A stretch of 5,752 nt of DNA, taken from Chitinophagales bacterium. GTDB taxonomy: Bacteria > Bacteroidota > Bacteroidia > Chitinophagales > UBA2359. The position numbers were made by a program, and so were the translations under genes. Position 1 is the first letter of the stretch; the number at the start of each line of letters is the position of its first letter. Shown piece after piece: positions 1 through 5,752 of this stretch. The stretch covers positions 1 to 5,752 of the forward strand of contig JAHDDN010000360.1 in assembly GCA_020629335.1 (NCBI GenBank), in the 5' to 3' direction. The notes under the pieces were generated by a model that searched no databases, had not been told where the DNA came from, and was given only the letters and a program-made list of their open reading frames with translations.

Positions 1-24
1 TTTTAAAGCTATTTTTTCCTTTAT

Positions 25-51
25 ATAATTGTCTTGCATACTGACAATTAT
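25..51. repeat. AT-rich 9-bp inverted repeat
   Basis: Bases 25-33 (ATAATTGTC) and 43-51 (GACAATTAT) are perfect reverse complements separated by a 9-base spacer. The element lies just upstream of a strong terminator, in what is probably the 3' untranslated region of an upstream gene outside the window. It is followed by pyrimidine-rich DNA and not by a clean T run, so it is at best a weak hairpin. An operator or a 3'-end stabilising stem are alternatives. No coding segment of an upstream gene can be recognised in bases 1-67. Confidence 0.45.
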
Positions 52-67
52 GTTTCCTTTTTGTCCT

Positions 68-103
68 GAGTCTGAGCTATTTCCCGCTCAGACTCTTTTT
101 TTT
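68..103 (+). terminator. Rho-independent terminator of an upstream gene
   Basis: The arms GAGTCTGAGC (68-77) and GCTCAGACTC (86-95) form a perfect 10-bp stem closed by an 8-base loop, followed directly by eight T (96-103). The T run lies only on the right side, so it ends a rightward transcript whose gene is outside the window. It isolates the large gene at 214 from upstream transcription, implying that this gene has its own promoter in 104-213. Confidence 0.93.
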
Positions 104-213
104 GCAAATATGTTTCTTATATTGTTCTCTTTTGAAGATAGAAAACGCCATTATTTGCAACGAATACGCTATTAAAACAGACTTTATTTTAGAAATAAGG
201 AATTAAGGAAATT
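104..213 (+). promoter_or_regulatory. Leader and presumed promoter region of the large C25-like gene
   Basis: These 110 bases lie between the upstream terminator and the ATG at 214, so a promoter is expected here. The Bacteroidota sigma-70-type -7 consensus is TAnnTTTG. Two imperfect 7-of-8 matches are visible: TATGTTTC (109-116) and TATTTTAG (185-192). Neither has a TTG/TTTG element at normal spacing; the TTTG at 154-157 is about 27 bases before the second one. The start site is therefore not resolved. AGGAA occurs at 205-209 close to the start codon, but this phylum usually does not rely on Shine-Dalgarno pairing. Confidence 0.3.
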
Positions 214-3200
214 ATGGTCAATAAGATAGTTTTGATATGGATGATAGGTATGTTAATCACAATTCAGTCATTAGCCCAAGAAGCAGCTAATGATTGGATT
301 AATTATGATCAAACTTACTTTAAGCTAAAAATTAATAATGAAGGGATTTATAGAATCCCTTACAATTTATTGATAGGAACAAGCTTGCCCTTAGAGGCAA
401 CGGGCTTTCAGTTATGGCGAGATGGCCAGCAACAAGCGATTTTCGTTAGTACAGATAATACCTTTGGTCAGGGAGATTTCATTGAGTTCTACGCTGAAGG
501 AAATGATGGTCAACAAGATACCCCACTATATCCAGATAGCAGTTGGCAAAATAATACACAAAAAAGCCTTTTCTCAGATACCGCTACTTACTTCCTAAGC
601 TGGAATGATGAGCTTAGCAATGAGCGTATTCTAAGCAATGATAATGAGCTAGTAGACCTACCTAGCAAAGAAAGTTTTTTTTGGTATCAAGATAGATTGA
701 ATTTTTCGGATTTATATCACAATGGTAAAAGCCAATACTTAGCCACAGACTTTGTACCAGCAGATTGGTATGATTTAAGCAAAGAAGCCTTAGCCGATAG
801 TGCTCTTAGTTTAGCGAAAGATACCCACTTTAGTTATTATGAAGAAGGGGAGGGCTGGTGTAGCCAGTTGATTACTCCAGATCAAGCAGGAGTCATTGAA
901 CTCAATACAGAACACTTATATACAGAAAGCGGCTTAAGTGCTAATATAGCATTAGATGTACTCGGACAAAGTGATGATATCACCACTAATCCAGATCACC
1001 ATGTCAGAACAAGAGTCAATGGTTTAGTATTTAGTGACATCTCTTTCGATGCTTATAATCGAGAATCAGTCAATTTTGAAGTACCTAGCATTTTGATGGA
1101 CGAAAGCAATACCATAGAAATTACTTCTTTAGGAGACTACTTTGCCTTTGATTATAATAGCATTGCTTTTTTAGATTATACTTATCCAAGGGATTATAAT
1201 TTTGATGGGGTAGAAAAACTCCGTTTTGAAATTGAAAATATCGATAGCACTCATCAATACCTTGAGTTAAGCAATTATAACGAAAGCATACTCCCACCCA
1301 TTCTCTATGATAGAAGTACTAAAGAGCGATTGATAGGGGTGATGCAAGGAGATACTGCCCAATTTCACCTAAGTCCAAGTGATGGGACAAGATCAGTCTT
1401 TATTACCAATATAGAAAGTGTACAGAGTTTGACCACGATTGAAGAAGTTAACTTCACCGATTATACGCAAGCGACTAATCAAGGAGATTACATCATTATT
1501 ACGCACCCCTCTCTCATGGAAGCAGCCGAACAATATGCTAATTATAGAGGCAGCGGACAAGGCGGCAATCAAGAAGTAGTTATTGTAAATGTAGAAGAGC
1601 TTTACAATCAATTTAGCTATGGTATTCATAAGCATCCTTTAAGCATTAAAAACTTCTTACATTTTGCGGCGGCTAATTGGCCAGCAGTTTCTATTGACGT
1701 ATTATTGGCGGCTAAGTCAGTGATGCATAAAGAGCAATTGATGAGCGAAGCAGCTTATGATGCCTGCCTCGTACCATCTTATGGCAATCCAGCCTCAGAT
1801 TGGGCATTTATCTTGAATGCAGATAGCCTAAATTCAATCAATATAGGGCGTATACCTGCTGCTGACAATACTGCTTTAGCCAATTATTTAAGCAAGGTGA
1901 TTGCTTATGAGAATCCGATTGAAGATTGCGATTATGCGGCAGATGCATGGAAGCGTCAAGCTAGCCAATATGCACATGCCTATGAAACAGCAGACTTGGC
2001 GGTTTTCGAGCAAATGATGAATGGCCTGAGTACGGCATTAGACAGCATTGATTTCCCATATCAATCAGCCAACTATACCGATCTAACAGCCGCTAATGAA
2101 TTAGCAAATTTCCCTACATTAGTAGAAGAATATAATGATGGCTTAGGCATCTTACATTATTATGGCTATGCTTTGGACGATAACGGTCAATGGGCCAGTA
2201 ATTTATCAGCCAATCCATCAGATTATGATAATGCAGGGCGTTTTCCAATGATTATGTCTCATAGTGCATATGGCGCTAATGTACATCAAGCCACAGATGA
2301 AAGCATGGCCGAGCAGTATGTATTAGCAACAGATAAAGGGGCGATTCTTTATTGGGGGTTTAGTGAGGAGGCTTATTTCTATACAATGGATAGTTTAACA
2401 CAATCCTTCTATGCGGCTATAAGTGATAGTTTGTATGGATCGAGTATAGGTCAATTAGCAGAAGCGGTACTAAATACCACAGATAGCCTCAGCCAATACC
2501 AACAAAAAACAATAGACAACTTTCAGTTAATTGGAGATCCAGCTATAAAGGTCTTTAAGAATATAGCTGGTGCGGATTATACCGTAGCGGCTATACAAAC
2601 AGATATTTACTTCGAGCCAAGCGAGATTAGTTTAGAAGATGAATTCTTTTATTTGAATGTGTTGATTAGTAATATAGGGGAGGGGCTTAATGATACCATC
2701 AATGTACTGGTAACTTATGAAAATGCAGATACAGGAACCGAAGGAATTGTGTCTAATATACCCGTTTATATGGGAGCTGCTAAGGATACTTTATTGAGTC
2801 TATTAGTAGCTAATAGTGAAAACTTGTTAGGAGAAAATCAATTCGTTATAGCACTTAATAATTTAGCGGAGGCAGAAGAAGATTGTTATGAAAATAATAT
2901 TTTTGGAACGACTCTAACGATCAATGAAAATATATGTAATGCTTTAGTTTATATTGATGACTTACTGGATTACTATTGTTATTCTGATCCATTAGTCCAA
3001 TTGAATGCCTTTCCTTTGGGGGGGGAATTTAGTGGAGATGGAGTAGAAAGTGATGATCAGTTCAATCCTTTAGGCGCTGGCGCTGGCACTCATGTGATTA
3101 GCTATACTTATACGGATGGCGATTGTGAGTATTTAGTAGAAGACTCCGTAGAGGTATTAGTGGGGCCAGCTCCACAATTAACAGAGACGGGTACTTTATG

Positions 3201-4551
3201 TACAACAGGCTCTGTTTTGCTAACATTAGATCAGGAGTATGAGGAATACTTATGGTTCCCGAGTCAAGATACAGGCGACAGCTTACTAGTTACACAAGAT
3301 GGCGTTTATACGGCTATTGTGACGGATAGTTTAGGTTGTTTAGCCAATACCGCAGTGGTGATTGAGCCTCCATTTATAGAAGCGGAGATCACATCCAGTA
3401 CAGGGGAATTTGTCATCTGTAGTGGTCAAAGTATTACTTTAAATTTAGAAATAGGCCCAGGAGTTTTTAATGTATGGTTTCCGTCAGAGAGCACAGAAGA
3501 TGAGATATTGATTACGGAAGCAGGAGAATATACTGTAGAGTTGATTGATGGCAATGGCTGTCAAGATGAGCTTAGTGTTACGATAGAGGAGGTAGAACCC
3601 GCTAGCCCAGAGATCATATCAGATACAGGAGTCTTTGGCATATGTGAAGAGGGTGGTTCTATCACTTTGAGTTTAACAGAAGAGTATGATACTTACGAAT
3701 GGTATTACAATAACACCCCTTTGAATTTGCCAGTTGATCAAAGCGATTTAGCTGTCAATGCAGAGGGCTATTATTATGTCGTGGTCAATGATTTGAATAG
3801 TTGTTTGGTCAGTAGCGAATTAGTAGAGGTGGAGATAGGGCCCATAGAAGAGTTTAGTTTGAGTTATAATGATCCGACGGAAGTATGTGAAGGGGATTTT
3901 ATCGTTTTGAGTACTGATGAAGAATTTGCTTCTTACTTATGGTCTAATGAAAGTACAGGGGCAACAGTAGCTATTAATAGTAGTGGTACTTATTCTGTGA
4001 CGGTAGAGAATGAGCTTGGCTGTGTATTGACACAAAGTGTTGATTTAGCCTTTGCTCCATCTCCAGAAGTTTACTTAGGACCAGATACCGCCATTCAGAA
4101 TGGACAGACTTACACTTTAGACGCTGGAAATGAAGGAGCGAACGTTTCCTATTTGTGGTCAAATGATGCGACTACGCAGACGATAGAAGTAACAGAGGGA
4201 GGCACTTATTCTGTTACAGTTACTAATGATGAGTCAGATTGTAATGTAAGCGATGAGATATTCTTGGATTTTTTGACAAATATTCCTCAAAATTTAACAA
4301 GTTTTTGGCAAATTTATCCTACATTAGTATCAGATAAGCTAAATGTTATTCCAGCCAGTCAGCAAATGAAGGCTTATACGTTGGAGATTTATGATATTCA
4401 TGGCAAGTTATATCATTATACAGAAGCAAGTGGGAATGAAAGATTGACTATAGAGTGGGGGAGTGATGCCAAAGCAGGCATGTATCTGGTGAGAATCGTC
4501 AATGAAAATGGGGAAGTACAAAAAATACAAAAAATCATTATCAATAATTAA
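214..4551 (+). CDS. Secreted C25 (gingipain)-like multidomain protein with Ig-like repeats and T9SS sorting domain; catalytic dyad apparently lost
   Basis: The 1445-residue product is probably exported by Sec and then carried over the outer membrane by the type IX secretion system. Residues 1-21 form a signal peptide, with likely cleavage after SLA before Gln22. About 22-400 is a beta-rich N-terminal region of the kind preceding C25 domains (YFKLKINNEGIYRIPYNLL at the start). About 425-781 resembles Peptidase_C25, keeping VPSYG, INIGRIPA, a YxG block and the closing LIGDPAIKVF (772-781). The expected catalytic His and Cys are Tyr652 and Ala685, so proteolysis is unlikely. About 785-910 is CARDB-like and 918-985 PKD-like. 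About 986-1354 holds five Ig-like repeats. About 1362-1445 is a type A T9SS sorting domain (LEIYDIHGKLY, AGMYLVRI). ATG214 is chosen because the signal peptide begins there. PorU, the T9SS sortase, shares the C25 fold but needs its catalytic residues and lacks such an Ig array. Likely role, inferred: adhesion or binding at the cell surface. Confidence 0.9.
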   Translation: MVNKIVLIWMIGMLITIQSLAQEAANDWINYDQTYFKLKINNEGIYRIPYNLLIGTSLPLEATGFQLWRDGQQQAIFVSTDNTFGQGDFIEFYAEGNDGQQDTPLYPDSSWQNNTQKSLFSDTATYFLSWNDELSNERILSNDNELVDLPSKESFFWYQDRLNFSDLYHNGKSQYLATDFVPADWYDLSKEALADSALSLAKDTHFSYYEEGEGWCSQLITPDQAGVIELNTEHLYTESGLSANIALDVLGQSDDITTNPDHHVRTRVNGLVFSDISFDAYNRESVNFEVPSILMDESNTIEITSLGDYFAFDYNSIAFLDYTYPRDYNFDGVEKLRFEIENIDSTHQYLELSNYNESILPPILYDRSTKERLIGVMQGDTAQFHLSPSDGTRSVFITNIESVQSLTTIEEVNFTDYTQATNQGDYIIITHPSLMEAAEQYANYRGSGQGGNQEVVIVNVEELYNQFSYGIHKHPLSIKNFLHFAAANWPAVSIDVLLAAKSVMHKEQLMSEAAYDACLVPSYGNPASDWAFILNADSLNSINIGRIPAADNTALANYLSKVIAYENPIEDCDYAADAWKRQASQYAHAYETADLAVFEQMMNGLSTALDSIDFPYQSANYTDLTAANELANFPTLVEEYNDGLGILHYYGYALDDNGQWASNLSANPSDYDNAGRFPMIMSHSAYGANVHQATDESMAEQYVLATDKGAILYWGFSEEAYFYTMDSLTQSFYAAISDSLYGSSIGQLAEAVLNTTDSLSQYQQKTIDNFQLIGDPAIKVFKNIAGADYTVAAIQTDIYFEPSEISLEDEFFYLNVLISNIGEGLNDTINVLVTYENADTGTEGIVSNIPVYMGAAKDTLLSLLVANSENLLGENQFVIALNNLAEAEEDCYENNIFGTTLTINENICNALVYIDDLLDYYCYSDPLVQLNAFPLGGEFSGDGVESDDQFNPLGAGAGTHVISYTYTDGDCEYLVEDSVEVLVGPAPQLTETGTLCTTGSVLLTLDQEYEEYLWFPSQDTGDSLLVTQDGVYTAIVTDSLGCLANTAVVIEPPFIEAEITSSTGEFVICSGQSITLNLEIGPGVFNVWFPSESTEDEILITEAGEYTVELIDGNGCQDELSVTIEEVEPASPEIISDTGVFGICEEGGSITLSLTEEYDTYEWYYNNTPLNLPVDQSDLAVNAEGYYYVVVNDLNSCLVSSELVEVEIGPIEEFSLSYNDPTEVCEGDFIVLSTDEEFASYLWSNESTGATVAINSSGTYSVTVENELGCVLTQSVDLAFAPSPEVYLGPDTAIQNGQTYTLDAGNEGANVSYLWSNDATTQTIEVTEGGTYSVTVTNDESDCNVSDEIFLDFLTNIPQNLTSFWQIYPTLVSDKLNVIPASQQMKAYTLEIYDIHGKLYHYTEASGNERLTIEWGSDAKAGMYLVRIVNENGEVQKIQKIIINN
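3018..3025 (+). repeat. G8 homopolymer tract inside the large gene
   Basis: Eight consecutive G encode part of Leu-Gly-Gly-Glu (residues 935-938) in the PKD-like module. The frame is open through the tract as given. In AT-rich coding DNA such a run is a candidate slippage site: gain or loss of one G would shift the frame before the Ig-like array and the T9SS sorting tail. Confidence 0.7.
3163..4275 (+). repeat. Array of five Ig-like repeats encoded within the C25-like protein
   Basis: Five units of about 72-80 residues each carry a central aromatic-Trp core (Trp at 1014, 1088, 1163, 1243 and 1315). This is followed by a G-x-Y strand and usually an LGC or similar end (VTDSLGC, VENELGC). Units 1-4 each have a Cys pair (996/1042, 1069/1116, 1144/1197, 1225/1270) that could form a disulphide. 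Unit 5 lacks the first Cys and has the LGPDTAIQNGQTYTLDAG type of opening. Such modules are common stalk or adhesive parts of T9SS cargo. The repeats have diverged at the DNA level, so recent tandem duplication is not indicated. Confidence 0.8.
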
Positions 4552-4745
4552 CAGACAAGGGATAAGTTAAGGGATCGGGAAACAAATTACCTAATTCCTA
4601 AAATTAAGCACTTATTCTATTGATCTTAATTAATCCAGTTTTTCAATTGAATTGTCAAGCTGTTCTAACACTTTTAATTATATTTTTTAATGGGGAACAT
4701 TCTGCCCTTAATAGGGGGAATTTATTGCTAAACAAATAATACTTT

Positions 4746-4898
4746 GCGTGAGGGATGGAAGCGGTATATGGCGTCCATGCTGCGACTTACGAAACTTAGC
4801 TGTATGTAGGCTGGCCTGAAAGGCAGACAAATACAGCTTAGTGAAGTAGGAGTAGCATAGCCATATAAGAGCGGACAGCCCGACCCGTAGGGGCACGC
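4746..4898 (+). ncRNA. Structured, GC-richer intergenic element; possible non-coding RNA or dispersed repeat
   Basis: About 153 bases fold into nested stems visible by eye: GCGTG/CACGC (4746-4750 with 4894-4898), TATATGGC/GCCATATA (4765-4772 with 4860-4867), ATGCT/AGCAT (4777-4781 with 4854-4858), a 12-position stem with one mismatch (4794-4805 with 4831-4842), and an apical GCCT-GAA-AGGC hairpin (4814-4824). A small CCC-GTA-GGG hairpin sits at 4884-4892. The opening GAGGGATGGAAGCGG and the closing AGCGGACAGCCCGACCC resemble, from memory, a family of intergenic repeats seen in many Bacteroidota genomes; I cannot confirm this here. The strand is assigned because G-T pairing and the remembered orientation fit the + strand, but this is uncertain. 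The element is clearly richer in G and C than its flanks. Confidence 0.45.
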
Positions 4899-4909
4899 CC
4901 ATATTTATA

Positions 4910-5073
4910 GAACTCATTTAAAGTTTTTCTGCTGGCTTAGAAAATCGCTAATTTCCCGTATTTCTGCGTTATTTTATCGGCCCGTAGTGCTGCTATGGAC
5001 CTCAAAAATGCCTTGAACTACGGAAAATTATCTGATTTTCAGCTTCATCATACATAAAACTTTAAACGAGTTC
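4910..5073. repeat. Long imperfect palindrome with 18-bp terminal arms (MITE- or REP-like)
   Basis: The outer arms, 4910-4927 (GAACTCATTTAAAGTTTT) and 5056-5073 (AAAACTTTAAACGAGTTC), are reverse complements with one mismatch. Further inward, in register, are GCTG/CAGC (4931-4934 with 5040-5043), GAAAATC/GATTTTC (4940-4946 with 5034-5040, sharing base 5040 with the previous pair), TAATTT/AAATTA (4949-4954 with 5025-5030) and CCGTA/TACGG (4956-4960 with 5019-5023). An alternative inner stem pairs CCGTAGT (4982-4988) with ACTACGG (5017-5023). ATA flanks both ends (4907-4909 and 5074-5076), which could be a 3-bp target duplication or chance. No transposase is encoded inside, so any movement would need help in trans. 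Confidence 0.6.
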
Positions 5074-5168
5074 ATAGCAAAAATTGACACATTAAAAATT
5101 AAGTTGGATTAATTAAGATCGGAACATTGGTATTGATTAATTTAAAATCTTTAAGATTGAAATCTTTT

Positions 5169-5630
5169 ATGGCTCGTAAAGGGGATTGGGATATTACCCA
5201 AATGCCTATTGAGCACACACCCTTTGAATTGGATCTTACTATTAGTAGTAATGATTTTTTCCGTATTATGCAAGGCTTGATTCCAGCCTCTATTTCAGAC
5301 AGATGGTTTATTTATTACAAGGATAATTGGCTCTATCTTCATAGGAGTTGGACTGGTCATTGTATATTCCAGTTACGATTTCAGGAGCGAGAGGGCAATT
5401 ATAAGGTAGTAGGGGCGATTGCGAATCGACATAAGCAGCAGTATAAGAGTAATGATATTACTTTAGATGCTGAGATTATTAAGTTGGTGCTTTTTAGTCA
5501 ATTGATAGGTAAGCCTTATCGATTGTCGGATAAGTTTCAAGAAGTGAAGCGTCCGTTTAGTAGGGCGTGGGATATAGTAGGCCCTCTGCGTTGGCAGAGT
5601 GCGTTGGTAGTAAACGAATATGTGAGATAG
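5169..5630 (+). CDS. Conserved-looking hypothetical protein, 153 aa, with a YYKDNWLYLHRSWTG core
   Basis: I do not recognise a named family. The product is a soluble protein of 153 residues without signal peptide or membrane segment, so it is probably cytoplasmic. Its centre (about residues 45-75) is an aromatic beta-rich block, DRWFIYYKDNWLYLHRSWTG followed by CIFQLRF. I remember similar wording from small bacterial proteins and from accessory domains near ADP-ribose/macrodomain enzymes, but this is not secure. A helical stretch (AEIIKLVLFSQLIG) and a basic, Trp-containing C-terminus follow. ATG5169 is preferred. The frame stays open upstream to a TTG at 5127, adding 14 residues, but ATG gives the more natural start and the TTG lies only 7 bases from the inverted-repeat arm. 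No Shine-Dalgarno sequence is visible for either start. A lipoprotein gene follows 33 bp downstream, possibly in the same transcript. Confidence 0.75.
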   Translation: MARKGDWDITQMPIEHTPFELDLTISSNDFFRIMQGLIPASISDRWFIYYKDNWLYLHRSWTGHCIFQLRFQEREGNYKVVGAIANRHKQQYKSNDITLDAEIIKLVLFSQLIGKPYRLSDKFQEVKRPFSRAWDIVGPLRWQSALVVNEYVR

Positions 5631-5663
5631 TTGTTAATCCTACCAAATCAAATTAGAAAAACG

Positions 5664-5752
5664 ATGATGAGATATATCAGTAGTTGCCTCCTTTTGGTGA
5701 GTGTATTATATTTTTCTTCTTGTGGAGAATGTACCTGTGATCACAAAGCAAG
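5664..5752 (+). CDS. N-terminal fragment of a putative lipoprotein, truncated by the window end
   Basis: Only 29 codons are visible. The reading frame begins with two ATG codons (5664 and 5667), and either could be the start. A short basic N-terminus (MMRY) is followed by a hydrophobic stretch and a lipobox-like FSSC, with Cys20 at 5721-5723 as the probable lipidation site and GECTCD after it. This is a typical Sec/SPII lipoprotein signal and predicts membrane anchoring. Two more Cys (23 and 25) follow close behind; a metal-binding or disulphide role cannot be judged from so little. Its function is unknown. The 33-bp gap from the previous stop codon holds no hairpin, which is compatible with co-transcription with the 153-residue protein gene. 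Confidence 0.7.
   Translation, partial: MMRYISSCLLLVSVLYFSSCGECTCDHKA

Larger units (their letters stand above)
4622..5120. repeat. 16-bp perfect inverted repeat bracketing the intergenic elements
   Basis: GATCTTAATTAATCCA at 4622-4637 is exactly reverse-complementary to TGGATTAATTAAGATC at 5105-5120. The match stops at both edges of the 16 bases. The arms lie 467 bases apart and enclose the RNA-like element and the palindrome. They could be terminal inverted repeats of a small non-coding mobile element, or two opposed copies of a protein-binding site, since each arm contains the self-complementary core TTAATTAA. No target-site duplication is evident immediately outside the arms. Confidence 0.6.
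4552..5168. other. 617-bp gene-free interval with nested structured elements
   Basis: I see no convincing coding region here on either strand. Bases 4552-4621 are plain AT-rich DNA without a clear terminator for the large gene. A modest hairpin at 4699-4721 (CCCT/AGGG core, TAAT loop, extra outer pairs ATTC/GAAT) lacks a T run. Then come a foldable element (4746-4898) and a long imperfect palindrome (4910-5073), both enclosed by a 16-bp inverted repeat. TTGACA occurs at 5084-5089 upstream of the next gene, but no good -10/-7 box follows it. An 8-base direct repeat, GGAACATT, occurs at 4694-4701 and 5121-5128. Confidence 0.75.

Noticed and set aside
675..682. T8 run in the large gene as a second slippage site
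   Set aside because: Runs of T or A of this length are common in AT-rich genomes, so it carries far less weight than the G8 tract.
1393..1635. Minus-strand 80-codon open frame
   Set aside because: It lies wholly inside the coding region of the large + strand gene, with no independent start signals. It is a shadow frame.
3974..4162. Minus-strand 62-codon open frame
   Set aside because: It lies inside the Ig-like repeat-coding part of the large gene. It is a shadow frame with no recognisable product.
214..4551. Assignment of the large protein as the T9SS sortase PorU
   Set aside because: PorU has a C25 fold but must keep the catalytic Cys and His. Here these positions are Ala685 and Tyr652, and the protein carries a long Ig-like array with an ordinary cargo-type sorting tail. 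A cargo protein is the better call.
4699..4721. Hairpin (CCCT-TAAT-AGGG core) as the terminator of the large gene
   Set aside because: The stem is short and interrupted, lacks a following T run, and lies about 150 bases after the stop codon. It is not enough to call.
4708..4917. Minus-strand 69-codon open frame within the intergenic region
   Set aside because: It is the reverse reading of the structured element at 4746-4898. Its composition follows the stems, and the product has no coherent domain. Such frames over repeats are often annotated in error.
5084..5112. TTGACA (5084-5089) as a classical sigma-70 promoter for the 153-aa gene
   Set aside because: No good -10 or Bacteroidota -7 (TAnnTTTG) box follows at proper spacing; TAATTAAG at 5110-5117 is only a 6-of-8 match. 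The hexamer sits in the AT-rich edge of repeat DNA.
4552..5126. CRISPR array or attachment site in the intergenic repeats
   Set aside because: The repeats are inverted, not direct with regular spacers, and no cas, integrase or tRNA gene is visible in the window.

Overview
The window looks like AT-rich chromosomal DNA from a member of the Bacteroidota. The main support is a very large secreted protein with a gingipain-type (C25) domain, an Ig-like repeat array and a type IX secretion system (T9SS) C-terminal sorting tail, a combination typical of this phylum. The style of the N-terminal region and of the Ig-like repeats recalls Saprospiria, but that is an impression from memory and not a proof. 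Starts without clear Shine-Dalgarno sequences also fit the phylum.

Layout, all genes on the + strand: (1) 1-103 is the 3' tail of an upstream transcript. It contains an AT-rich inverted repeat and then a perfect 10-bp-stem intrinsic terminator followed by eight T. (2) 104-213 is the leader and presumed promoter region of the large gene. (3) 214-4551 encodes a 1445-residue exported protein: signal peptide, long N-terminal region, C25-like domain, CARDB-like segment, PKD-like module, five Ig-like repeats and a T9SS sorting domain. (4) 4552-5168 is a long gene-free interval. It holds a foldable RNA-like element (4746-4898), an imperfect palindrome with 18-bp terminal arms (4910-5073), and a 16-bp perfect inverted repeat (4622-4637 / 5105-5120) bracketing both. 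(5) 5169-5630 encodes a 153-residue protein of no known function. (6) 5664-5752 is the start of a lipoprotein gene cut off by the window end. It lies 33 bp after the previous stop with no visible terminator between them, so the last two genes may share a transcript.

The most notable observation is that the large protein keeps the overall C25 fold signature, but the positions expected for the catalytic His and Cys read Tyr652 and Ala685. It is therefore probably a non-catalytic, cell-surface or secreted 'pseudo-gingipain' in which the C25 domain serves as a scaffold. The same gene carries a run of eight G that could act as a slippage site. The intergenic elements look like dispersed, structured repeats and may be mobile or transcribed. 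No complete defence, CRISPR or biosynthetic system is visible.
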